From Planctomycetaceae bacterium (GTDB lineage: Bacteria; Planctomycetota; Planctomycetia; Planctomycetales; Planctomycetaceae), in the NCBI GenBank assembly GCA_041398785.1, contig JAWKUA010000020.1, positions 93,310 through 157,309 of the forward strand: a DNA stretch of 64,000 nucleotides, in the 5' to 3' direction. Both the position numbers and the translations under genes were made by a program. Under the pieces are notes generated by a model. The model ran no database searches, was not told the origin of the DNA, and saw nothing but the letters and a program-made list of their open reading frames with translations. Shown here piece by piece: positions 36,827 to 45,655 of this stretch; positions within the stretch are counted from its first letter, which is position 1, and each line of letters starts with the position of its first letter.

Positions 36827-38659
36827 ATGCAACGACCGTTCCCGGTTGCAGGACTCTTCGGAACTGCGATTTCCGTTGTCACGATGCTGATCGGAAATGC
36901 TGCAGTGCTCGCTCAGGAACCGTCAATTCAGCGAATTGTGATCACTGATGGTCAACCCGGCCAAAATGCCGTCCTAACAGTCGACGGACAGAACCTGACC
37001 GGAATCCGGAGCCTGTGGACAGACATCGGCGAATTTGCGCCGCAGCCGCCGGCGGAACCGCCAAACGACAAGCTGGCTGTGTTTACCGGCACCGTTCCCG
37101 GCGAAACCGTTCCCGGTGTGTATTCAGCACGAGTCGTGACTCAGCAGGGAGTGTCGGAAGCGGCGTCTTTGATTTTCGACAGCCTTCCCAGCGCCGACGT
37201 TTCCGCGTCGGCCGAAGACGCGCAGTCGCCGGCCGCCGTGACAATTCCGTGCTGCATCAATGGATCGATGAATCCGTTGAAATCGAAGTATCTCGCTCTG
37301 GAACTTGCGGCCGCCGAACCTGTTCACATCGAAGCCTTCGCGCGGCGGCTAAATTCTGAGTTGGATCCTGTCCTGCGTCTCACGAACGAACAGGGGGCCG
37401 AAGTTGCGTTCTGCGACGACGTCGACGGTCTGGAAGGTGATGCCCGCCTGCGGTTCACTCCGGCGGCAGCAGGGCGCTACGTGCTGGAACTTCGCGACGT
37501 CAGGTACACTGGTTCGGTGCGACACTTCTTTCACCTGCGAGTCGGCGGAAGTCCGCTGATTCATCCTTCACCGTATCCCGCGCCGTCAGAGGCTCAGCCT
37601 TCGGTTCATGAAGCGGAGCCCAATGATTCGAAGGAGACGGCAACTCCCGTCGATGCCGCGGCACATTTTGTCGAAGGCAGGTTTCAAAGCACCGGCGACG
37701 CCGACTGGTACCAACTGACCGGCACTGCCAACGAAACGCTTTGTGTGACAGCGCACACAAGAGATATCGGATCGCCGGCGGACGCTGTGCTTCGATTGTG
37801 GAATGCCGACGGATCTATGCTGGCCGAAATTGACGATGTCGGACCCGCGGATGCCCAGTTGTCCGCCACGCTGCCGGCAGACGGCAATTACTTCGTCACG
37901 GTCAATGAACTCACGCGCAACGGCGGGACTAATTGGAACTACGTGCTGGAACTGAACCAGGGGACTCCGCGGCTGGAAGTTTCCGCATCGGTTGACCGCG
38001 TCACAGTACCGCACGCCGGGTCGGCCAGCCTGACGCTGAACGTCAAGCGCATCGGCCTCACCGGTCCGGTGCGCATCGTTGCGGAGGGCCTGCCGGAATC
38101 ACTCACGGCGCCGGATCTGTACCTTGCCGCAAATCAGGACTCTGTGCCGTTGACCATCACGTCAACAGCCGCCGCCGATGCGGAACGTGCCTTCTTTCAT
38201 GGCCCCCTGAATCTCACGGCCATCGCTCAGGATTCCTCGGCAACCGCGACAGCAAAATTGGTCCTTGCGCCACCTGACGGAGCACCTTACCGCTCGCCGT
38301 TACATGCACCGGAATTATTCGTGGCGACTCGGCCGGCAGCGGCCGTGTCCCTGAAGTCGGATCCGGATACCGTCACACTGGCGCCGGGCGGTTCCACTAC
38401 GGTCAATCTTCTTGCTTCGCGAACCGGCGACTGGAAGGAACCGGTGACGATTGCCGCGACGGTACCGAATCAACTGCCCGGCGGAATCACAATTTCGGCG
38501 GCGACAATCGAAGCGGATTCCGCAACGATCACCATCACTGCGGATGCCAGCGCCGCTGCCGGGATGTATTCGCTGTTCCTGCAGGGCACATCGAAGAAAG
38601 ACAACACCACGATTACTGAACCTGTTCCGCCGATTCTGATTCACGTCAAAAACCCCTGA
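36827..38659 (+). CDS. Secreted PPC-domain protein of the planctomycete haem-protein gene pair
   Basis: 610 residues with a signal peptide (about 1-29, ending AVLAQ). Two pre-peptidase C-terminal-like beta-sandwich domains are readable. The first is about 145-245 (LELAAAEPVHIEAFARRL, then GRYVLELRD). The second is about 265-375 (EPNDSKETATPVD, DADWYQLTG, GNYFVTVNE). An N-terminal IPT/Ig-like domain and a C-terminal beta-rich part with TLAPGGSTTVNL complete it. No catalytic domain is seen. In planctomycetes such genes commonly precede a DUF1549/DUF1553 gene, as here (118 bp downstream), implying a shared surface or periplasmic function that is still unknown. Confidence 0.82.
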   Translation: MQRPFPVAGLFGTAISVVTMLIGNAAVLAQEPSIQRIVITDGQPGQNAVLTVDGQNLTGIRSLWTDIGEFAPQPPAEPPNDKLAVFTGTVPGETVPGVYSARVVTQQGVSEAASLIFDSLPSADVSASAEDAQSPAAVTIPCCINGSMNPLKSKYLALELAAAEPVHIEAFARRLNSELDPVLRLTNEQGAEVAFCDDVDGLEGDARLRFTPAAAGRYVLELRDVRYTGSVRHFFHLRVGGSPLIHPSPYPAPSEAQPSVHEAEPNDSKETATPVDAAAHFVEGRFQSTGDADWYQLTGTANETLCVTAHTRDIGSPADAVLRLWNADGSMLAEIDDVGPADAQLSATLPADGNYFVTVNELTRNGGTNWNYVLELNQGTPRLEVSASVDRVTVPHAGSASLTLNVKRIGLTGPVRIVAEGLPESLTAPDLYLAANQDSVPLTITSTAAADAERAFFHGPLNLTAIAQDSSATATAKLVLAPPDGAPYRSPLHAPELFVATRPAAAVSLKSDPDTVTLAPGGSTTVNLLASRTGDWKEPVTIAATVPNQLPGGITISAATIEADSATITITADASAAAGMYSLFLQGTSKKDNTTITEPVPPILIHVKNP

Positions 38660-38777
38660 CAAGACTTTTCGGGGACGCTCGGTCGCGTACGACATCGGGA
38701 CAATCGCATCACTTGTTGACGAACGAAACCAGCGGCGCATTTCGTCGCAGAAATCTCAGAGATTCAGGCTATCAACC

Positions 38778-41210
38778 ATGAATACCCGAAGCTCCATCCG
38801 CCCCTCACTGCTTTGTTTGTCCGCCCTGCTGACCGCCGGCAGCGCGTATGCGGCAGACGTCTCTCTGACGGTCAGCCCGACGGAAATCCATCTGGTTGGA
38901 CCACGAGCCGTGCAGCAGCTCGCGGTGACGACCGACGCGGAAGAGTCGACCGTGCGTGATGTCACTTCCTCCGCGCAAATTTCATCGTCGGACGAAAGTG
39001 TCGCCGTCGTAAAGGACGGAGTCGTCGTCCCGGTCGGAAACGGTACGGCAACGATTCAGGCCGTCAGCGATGATGCCCGCGCTGCCGTTCAGGTTACGGT
39101 GACGCAGTTCGAACAGCCTTCCCCCGTCGCCTTTCACACGGAAGTTCTGGCGGCACTGACCAAAGCCGGCTGCAACATGGGAGCCTGCCACGGCTCACCG
39201 TCGGGGAAGGGCGGTTTTCGGCTTTCTCTGCGAGGCTACGATCCGAAACTGGACCTGCTGACTCTGCGCGGCGAATTCTTCAACCGGCGTTCCAACCTGC
39301 TTGCGCCGGATGAAAGCCTGTTGCTGCAGAAACCTCTGATGCAAATGGCTCACGGCGGCGGACGACGGCTCACCGCAGGAGACCCGATTCACAATGCGCT
39401 GCGCGGCTGGATTGCTGACGGCATGAAAACAGAACCGGAAGGAACCGCCACGCTGGAACGCATCGAAGTCTATCCGGCGCTGCGAGTCCTGCGGGACGGT
39501 GCCGATCGCCAGCAACTGGTGGTCACCGGCCACTTCAGCGACGGCTCCGCGCGTGACGTGACCGCTCTGACCGCATTTGATTCCTCCGACGAAGAAATCG
39601 CCAGCGTATCGTCGTCGGCCGTCGTTCGCCGCGAAGGTCGGGGCGAAGCGACGGTGCTGGCTCGCTACCTGGACCGCATGGCCACCTCGCGAATTACGTT
39701 CCTGACCGAACGACCGACATTCCAGTGGTCCGATCCGCCGATCGCCAATGAAATCGACCGGCTGGTGTTCGACAAGCTCAGCCAGCTTCAGATTCAGCCA
39801 TCGGACCTGTGCAGCGATACCGACTTCCTGCGGCGAGCGACTCTGGATCTGACGGGACGGCTGCCCTCCCTGAACGAAACCCGGACCTTCCTCGCGGATC
39901 CGTCAGACACCAGGCGGGCGAACCTTGTCGATCACCTGCTGGCCAGCGATGACTATGCGGAATTCTGGTCGATGAAGTGGGGCGATGTACTGCGATGCAA
40001 CAGCCGTCGCATGACAGCATCGGGAGTCCACAAGTTTCGCCGCTGGCTGTTTGACGTTGTCCGCGACGACAAACCGCTTAACCAATTTGCCCACGAACTG
40101 CTCACCGCAACCGGCAGCACCCGGCAGAACCCCGCGGCAAACTACTGGCGAGCCAGCCGTGACGAAATCGACGCGACGGAAACGACCGCTCAGTTGTTCC
40201 TGGGCATTCGGATTCAATGCGCCAAGTGCCACAACCATCCGTTCGAAAAATGGACACAGGACGACTACTACGGCATCGCCGCAGCGTTCAAGCGAGTCGG
40301 CCGCAAAGGCGGAAAACTGCCGGATGATGAACTGATCTACTTCACGACCAGCGGTGACGTCACTCAGCCGCGGACCGGACAGACAATGCAGACGCGACTG
40401 CTGCTGCAGGGAGACGTAGCCGTTCCGGATGACAAGGATCGTCGCGAAGTCTTCGCCGACTGGCTGACGACGGCCGACAATCCGTTCTTTGCGAAAGCCA
40501 TCGCCAATCGCATCTGGGGTCACATCATGGGTCGCGGGATCGTGGAGCCGGTCGATGACTTTCGCGACTCCAACCCGCCGTCCAATCGCGAATTGCTGGA
40601 ATTCCTGGCCGATGAACTCAGCCGAAATAACTTCTCCGCCCGGCACCTCGTTCGCACCATCATGACCAGCCGGACTTATCAGCTCAGTTCACAGAGAAAC
40701 GAATTCAACGCAGATGACGAAATCTACTTTTCGCACACCAATACCCGCATGCTGACCGCCGAACAGTTGCTCGACAGCATCTGCCAGGTGACCGGTGTGA
40801 AGGAATCGTTCGGCGGCATGCCGCAGGGAACTCGCGCCGTCGCTCTGGTCGATCCGCCGGACGGCCACAAGTTCCTGCAGGTGTTCGGCCAGCCGCAGCG
40901 GGAACTTCCCTGCGAGTGCGAACGCAGCACCGACAGCAACCTTTCACAGGCCCTGCAACTGATCAACGGCCCGACTGTCCACGACAAACTGCGAGCCGAA
41001 AACGGCAACGTTCATCAATGGATCACATCCGGCAAAACCGACGAAGACATCATCCGACAGCTCTATCTGATCGCACTCAGCCGGGAGCCGGAACCTGCGG
41101 AACTGCAGACATCGCTGCGTCACATCACCAACAGCGAGGACCGCACAACCGCCGTGGAAGACGTCGCCTGGGCCGTCATCAACAGCAAAGAATTCCTGTT
41201 CCAGCACTGA
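38778..41210 (+). CDS. DUF1549/DUF1553 (PSD1-type) haem-associated secreted protein
   Basis: 810 residues with a signal peptide (about 1-25, ending AYA). Two BIG2-like Ig domains (about 28-115 and 225-310) surround a cytochrome-like segment with CNMGACHG (about 132-139). DUF1549 (about 315-530) holds CAKCHNHPFEKW (about 481), a CxxCH site. DUF1553 (about 570-790) follows with NRIWGHIMGRGIVEP and FLADELSRNNFS. Such genes are very abundant in Planctomycetes; haem binding is likely and polysaccharide or sulfatase-linked roles have been proposed. The usual DUF1501 partner gene does not follow; an IS remnant region does. Confidence 0.92.
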   Translation: MNTRSSIRPSLLCLSALLTAGSAYAADVSLTVSPTEIHLVGPRAVQQLAVTTDAEESTVRDVTSSAQISSSDESVAVVKDGVVVPVGNGTATIQAVSDDARAAVQVTVTQFEQPSPVAFHTEVLAALTKAGCNMGACHGSPSGKGGFRLSLRGYDPKLDLLTLRGEFFNRRSNLLAPDESLLLQKPLMQMAHGGGRRLTAGDPIHNALRGWIADGMKTEPEGTATLERIEVYPALRVLRDGADRQQLVVTGHFSDGSARDVTALTAFDSSDEEIASVSSSAVVRREGRGEATVLARYLDRMATSRITFLTERPTFQWSDPPIANEIDRLVFDKLSQLQIQPSDLCSDTDFLRRATLDLTGRLPSLNETRTFLADPSDTRRANLVDHLLASDDYAEFWSMKWGDVLRCNSRRMTASGVHKFRRWLFDVVRDDKPLNQFAHELLTATGSTRQNPAANYWRASRDEIDATETTAQLFLGIRIQCAKCHNHPFEKWTQDDYYGIAAAFKRVGRKGGKLPDDELIYFTTSGDVTQPRTGQTMQTRLLLQGDVAVPDDKDRREVFADWLTTADNPFFAKAIANRIWGHIMGRGIVEPVDDFRDSNPPSNRELLEFLADELSRNNFSARHLVRTIMTSRTYQLSSQRNEFNADDEIYFSHTNTRMLTAEQLLDSICQVTGVKESFGGMPQGTRAVALVDPPDGHKFLQVFGQPQRELPCECERSTDSNLSQALQLINGPTVHDKLRAENGNVHQWITSGKTDEDIIRQLYLIALSREPEPAELQTSLRHITNSEDRTTAVEDVAWAVINSKEFLFQH

Positions 41211-41411
41211 CGACAACGGAATGCTCGACCGCTTGTTCTGAACAAGCAGCGGAGCGATGCAAGTGCAGAACGACATGGCACGGCGCAGCATTCCGATGTG
41301 ATGCGTGCCGAACCGGGACACCTGCTGGTTCCCGTCTGCCGGGTGCCCTGCCACGACAAACGGCATTTCGTTGAACGGCATAACGTCAGGAGAGCGGCAG
41401 ATGTGAACCTA

Positions 41412-41461
41412 TCCTCCCGTTTCAACGGGAGCGACGGGCTTGACGCCGTTCAGGCGATCAG
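41412..41461 (-). repeat. Dispersed repeat A, copy 1 (inverted relative to copy 2)
   Basis: The stretch contains CTCCCGTTTCAACGGGAG, a near-palindrome, then a GACGCCGTTCAGGCGATC block. Its reverse complement aligns with 42941-42996 in the order CCTGAAGGC, spacer, CTCCCGTT, AAACGG. It lies between the DUF1553 gene and the IS110 remnant. Confidence 0.45.
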
Positions 41462-41504
41462 AGAAGACGTGAATGCCGGCCGCGTAACCGGAGTCGCAGG
41501 GGCA

Positions 41505-41612
41505 GCAAACCGTTGGAGCGGCGGGGCGGTGCTCGCTGGTTGGCGGCCTCAGTGCGTTGGCTGTGCAAGTCATTCGATTTGCGCAGACGGCGTTCAGCCG
41601 CGGCTGACCCCT
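41505..41612 (+). repeat. Dispersed repeat B, copy 1 (decayed ends)
   Basis: AGCAAACCGTTGGAGCGGCG begins a stretch of about 108 bp that aligns colinearly, with small indels, to 43204-43322. Both share GCTCGCTGGTTG, GGCCTCAGT, CGTTGGCTG, GTCATTCG and GGCGTTCAGC. The outer inverted arms seen in copy 2 are degraded here. The two copies flank the IS110 remnant in direct orientation. Confidence 0.65.
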
Positions 41613-41713
41613 TCACGTGACCGGCAAAGTCGTGCACCCGGAACTCTGCCAGTGCCGCGACCGCATGCTCGGAGGTAGCACCAGCGTGGTGGCCGGTTAC
41701 GTTTGCGTGCCGG

Positions 41714-42643
41714 TTACCACCTTTTCACTGATTCTCGGGGGCTGACCGTTCGGACCATGGTGTTGAGGATGGTGAGCAGTTTTCGCATGCAGGCCACCAG
41801 TGCAACTTTCTTTTGCTTTGCCGCGATCAGAGGCGTTTGTAGACAATCTGGATGGCGGTCTCCGTGTTGCCACCAGGGCAGCCATGTGAGACTCTTCCGG
41901 ATATTTCTGAGGCCTCCGAACGGAACGCTGTTTGTCTGATTCGACTGTCTGACGACGGCGCGGCACACCGGCCAGTTCGAAATCTGACGACGATTGAGCG
42001 TTCCGAGTTCCGGCAGATCGCCTGGCAGTGTCGACGTTGTGACGACCCCGACTCCGAACGCTTTGAATGATCTCAACGGCGGGATTCGTTCGGCTTGGCG
42101 GTTCAGAAATTCGCGGATCTTCTGTTCGATCAATCCTGTTGTTTTCAGCATTTTGATAACGCTGTCGATCGACCTGCGGCTGGTCTTGTCCCATGCCTGC
42201 CGGCGACGGTTTTCTTCCTGATTGATCAGATGCAGCAGTTGCTCGCGGCGACGCACCAGCGGCTCGTGGCCTCCTGAGCTTCTGTTTTGGGAAGCGTGGG
42301 CATGAGATCGACGGTTTCGCCGAATGTCGAGCAGCCTTGCATCAATCGGATCGGTCTCTCCAGCGACAGACTCCCTTGCCGAACTGTCGCACCTGGCAGG
42401 ATTGGCAACGCGAACACGGAAATGCCGGCGTTCTGCAGTGCCCTGACAAGAGTTCGTTCTAGTCACCAGTCGCTTCGCAAACGACGAAGGTCGTCTCGGG
42501 GCTCAATTTCTTCGACGATGTGTTTGACGACGGCTGCCGTTGAATTGATCACCTCCGATTTCATCCCTGAGAATCACAGACGTCGAGCTGTCCTTTGCCA
42601 CGTCCACACCAATCACCGGTTCCAGCCGGTTTGAGCTTATCAT
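41714..42643 (-). pseudogene. Decayed IS110-family transposase
   Basis: Starting at about 42643 (ISSNRLEPV) the minus strand reads the DEDD-nuclease start GVDVAK. After a frameshift come CDSQGMKSEVINSTAAVVKH and then TTFVVCEATGD, followed by an in-frame TAG (42459-42461). After another shift come TDPIDARLL, LVRRREQLLHLINQEENRR, LPGDLPELGTLNRRQI and the typical end KKVALVACMRKLLTILN. At least three frameshifts are needed, so it is inactive. These motifs match IS110-family transposases (serine-recombinase-like Tnp20 part at the C-terminus). No terminal inverted repeats are expected for this family. It lies inside a 2.4-kb stretch without intact genes. Confidence 0.85.
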
Positions 42644-42940
42644 TGTCCATCCTGGTGAAACGAGCTGGTCACACTCGACCGCTCCAGCGACGGTTCGGGT
42701 TCGAAAATTAAGCCATGCGACAGCTCCCGCACGATGTCGATGCATCAAGGGTCGATTATCGATCTGCATGGCCGCCTGATTCCGGCTCGATACCAGTACC
42801 GGATCCATCCAACCGTCAACAAATTCACCAGGTATTTTCACCTGACTGAAGATACTAGGGTCGAGGATGATCGGCGTTTGCCGATCAACGAGGAGGGTTG
42901 GGCCGCCCAACGGGAGTGCCCTGTGCCCAGCCCTCCCCGC

Positions 42941-42996
42941 GATCCGAACGCCCTGAAGGCATTCGATCGGCGTCCCTCCCGTTCAAACGGAAGGGT
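42941..42996 (+). repeat. Dispersed repeat A, copy 2
   Basis: It contains CGCCCTGAAGGCATTCGATC followed by CCCTCCCGTTCAAACGGAAG. It pairs as an inverted copy with 41412-41461 and itself contains a short hairpin (CCGTTcAAACGG). It lies upstream of the IS110 remnant's 5' end. Confidence 0.45.
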
Positions 42997-43190
42997 AAAG
43001 CAGTTGACGCTCTGCACTGGCAAACTCTTATCTGCCGATCGCCTTACGGGAGGAGAGCAACGTCGGTGCCTCGAGGTATGCCATTCCGCCCGACATCGTC
43101 GGTGCTGATACACGCCTGTCGGACGTCCAGCCGGATATTCAACGGTGCGGGAATTCCGCCGGTGCGACCCGTCGCAGCCTGATTCAGTCC

Positions 43191-43329
43191 GTAGGGCGGG
43201 ACAAGCAAACCGTTGGAGCGGCGGGGCGGCGCTCGCTGGTTGATCGGCCTCAGTCGCGTTGGCTGCCTGCAAACGTCATTCGGTTTGCGCTGCCCCACCG
43301 GCGTTCAGCGCGAGCTTGACCCACCCTAC
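43191..43329. repeat. Dispersed repeat B, copy 2: MITE-like, 15-bp terminal inverted repeats
   Basis: It starts GTAGGGCGGGACAAG (43191-43205) and ends CTTGACCCACCCTAC (43315-43329). These are reverse complements at 13 of 15 positions. The 109-bp interior matches 41505-41612. The end sequence GTAGGGTGGGTCAAG is of the type found as dispersed intergenic elements in many genomes, which is recalled rather than searched. Confidence 0.65.
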
Positions 43330-43615
43330 CGGTGACTGAGCGCATTGCGCGGCTCTCCGGCGCGTCTCGTCGAATTGTCGGACGGCACGACCGAGCAGCC
43401 GACGTGTTTCGAATGCAACGACCGCAGAGCTGCCGCATTGACCAGGTCCGCCATTCTGATCTCGCGCTGGGCATCGCGTTAAGCGGTCACGATGGCTTTG
43501 ACGACGCAACACGGAAACGACACACGTTGCCGAATCTGGTAGGCTGACGGCGCGACGACGGCCGCAACTGGCCGCTGCATTCCGTCAGATATTCCACCAG
43601 AACAAAGTGACTTCG

Positions 43616-45553
43616 ATGAAACTCATCTGCCGAGTTTTCTGTCTGCTGGTTTCGATTGCAGTGGTGACCGAATCCTGCTGCGGCCAGACGGCGGCAAACA
43701 GCGAGTTGCTGCCGCTGACATACAATGATCCGGAGCTGATTGTCGATCTTGGCGTCGGTCTGTGGGCGTGGCCGATGCCGATGGACTATGACAACGACGG
43801 CGATCTGGACCTGGTGGTGTCGTGTCCCGACAAGCCGTTCAACGGAACGTACTTCTTCGAAAACTCCACTGGCCGCGTGAAGCTGCCGGTGTTCGAACCG
43901 CCGGTGCGGATTGGTCCGGGGCATCACAACATTCGCGCTTCCTTCGTCGACGGGCGAGTGGACGTGATGACTCCGGCAACGGTGTTTCAGGATTTTCCGC
44001 ATCATCGCTTCGAAGACCCGCTGGAAATGAAGCTGCCGGCGAAGATCGTCAATGCCAGTAAGATCCGTGCGAATCAGTGGCACCGAACCGACTGGGACGC
44101 AGACGGCGATCATGATCTGCTGATCGGTGTCGGCATCTGGGACGACTACGGCTGGGACGACGCCTGGGACAGCTCGGGCACGTGGAAGAACGGTCCGCTG
44201 CACGGATTCGTGTTCCTTGTCACCAACACCGGCACGGATGCGGCACCTGTCTGGAGCGAGCCCGCGAAGGTCGAAGCGGGCGGGAAGCCGATTGACGTTT
44301 ACGGCTGGCCGAGTCCCTGTCTGGCGGACTTCGACGGCGATGGTGATCGCGACCTGATCTGCGGCGAGTTTCTTGACCGGTTTACATGGTTCGAAAACAC
44401 GGCGACCGATAATGCACCCGAATTCGCCGCCGGAACGCGCGTCAAGTCAACAGACGGAAGTGACCTGCGGATGGACCTGCAGATGATTGTCCCGACACCG
44501 ATTGACTGGGACAGCGATGGTGATAACGATTTGATTGTCGGTGACGAAGACGGCCGCGTCGCATTCGTCGAAAACGTGACTCCGTCTGGAGCTGAACCGG
44601 TCTTCGAAGGGCCAGTTTACTTTCAGCAGAAGGCCGATCGACTGAAGTTCGGCGCGCTGGCGACTCCGTTTGCTGTCGACTGGGACGGCGATGGTGACAC
44701 AGACATCCTTTGCGGTAACACGGCCGGATACATCGGCTACTTTCAGAATCTCGGCGGCAGCCCCGTTCGCTGGGCCGCGCCCCGGTTGCTGGCAGCCGAC
44801 GGCGCGACGATCCGTATTCAGGCCGGACCGAATGGTTCGATCCAGGGACCCTGCGAGGCCAAATGGGGTTACACAACGATCACGGCCGCCGACTGGGACA
44901 TGGACGGACGGACCGACATCGTTGCCAATTCCATCTGGGGCAAAGTCGTCTGGTACCGCAACACGGGGCAGGATGCCGAAGGCCTGCCGACGCTGGCGGC
45001 CGCGCAGCCCGTTACCGTTGAATGGCAGGTTGATCCGCCGAAGCCGGAATGGACTTGGTGGGATCCCGCCGACGGAGAACTGGTGACTCAGTGGCGGACG
45101 ACACCGATTGCAGTGGACTGGAACAGAGACGGAGCCACCGACCTGGTGATGCTCGACCAGCAGGGCTTCCTGAGTTTCTTTGAACGTCGACGCGACGACA
45201 AAGACCTATACCAACTGCTGCCGCCGCGGCGAATCTTCGTCGACAAGACCGGCCAGCCCCTGCAACTCAACGCCAACCGCGCGGGCGGCAGCGGTCGACG
45301 AAAACTGCACGTTGTGGACTGGGACGGCGACGGTGACTTCGATCTGCTCGCCAACAGCGAAAACGCGGATCTGTATGAAAACCTGGGTACCGACGACAGT
45401 GGCCGCGTCACGCTGCATAACACGGGCACCGTCGACGTTCGGAAACTTGCCGGACACACCAGCAGCCCGGCTACGATTGACCTGAACGGCAACGGCATTC
45501 CGGACCTGCTGGTCGGCGCGGAAGATGGGTTCCTGTATCACCAGAGCCGCTAG
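43616..45553 (+). CDS. Secreted FG-GAP/VCBS repeat protein
   Basis: 645 residues from the ATG at 43616; a GTG three codons earlier is less likely. A signal peptide (about 1-24) ends CCGQ, and the Cys could be lipidated. At least seven Asp-rich calcium-binding loops of the FG-GAP/VCBS type follow: DYDNDGDLDLVV, DWDADGDHDLLIG, DFDGDGDRDLICG, DWDSDGDNDLIVG, DWDGDGDTDILCG, DWDMDGRTDIVAN and DWDGDGDFDLLAN. They should form a beta-propeller. Such proteins are common planctomycete surface or periplasmic proteins; polysaccharide or protein binding is the usual inference. No enzymatic domain is seen. Confidence 0.88.
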   Translation: MKLICRVFCLLVSIAVVTESCCGQTAANSELLPLTYNDPELIVDLGVGLWAWPMPMDYDNDGDLDLVVSCPDKPFNGTYFFENSTGRVKLPVFEPPVRIGPGHHNIRASFVDGRVDVMTPATVFQDFPHHRFEDPLEMKLPAKIVNASKIRANQWHRTDWDADGDHDLLIGVGIWDDYGWDDAWDSSGTWKNGPLHGFVFLVTNTGTDAAPVWSEPAKVEAGGKPIDVYGWPSPCLADFDGDGDRDLICGEFLDRFTWFENTATDNAPEFAAGTRVKSTDGSDLRMDLQMIVPTPIDWDSDGDNDLIVGDEDGRVAFVENVTPSGAEPVFEGPVYFQQKADRLKFGALATPFAVDWDGDGDTDILCGNTAGYIGYFQNLGGSPVRWAAPRLLAADGATIRIQAGPNGSIQGPCEAKWGYTTITAADWDMDGRTDIVANSIWGKVVWYRNTGQDAEGLPTLAAAQPVTVEWQVDPPKPEWTWWDPADGELVTQWRTTPIAVDWNRDGATDLVMLDQQGFLSFFERRRDDKDLYQLLPPRRIFVDKTGQPLQLNANRAGGSGRRKLHVVDWDGDGDFDLLANSENADLYENLGTDDSGRVTLHNTGTVDVRKLAGHTSSPATIDLNGNGIPDLLVGAEDGFLYHQSR

Positions 45554-45655
45554 AGACCGTCGGTACCGGCCGCGTGCCGGACTCGATACGGACGCGACCG
45601 CGTTCGACCGGCGCGATCTGCAAACGTCAGCCTCGCGGTCAGCCACAGCCCGCAA

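Noticed and set aside
36522..36890. 122-codon plus-strand frame upstream of the PPC-domain gene
   Set aside because: It runs into the signal peptide of the next gene in another frame and covers a good promoter candidate; no motif supports it.
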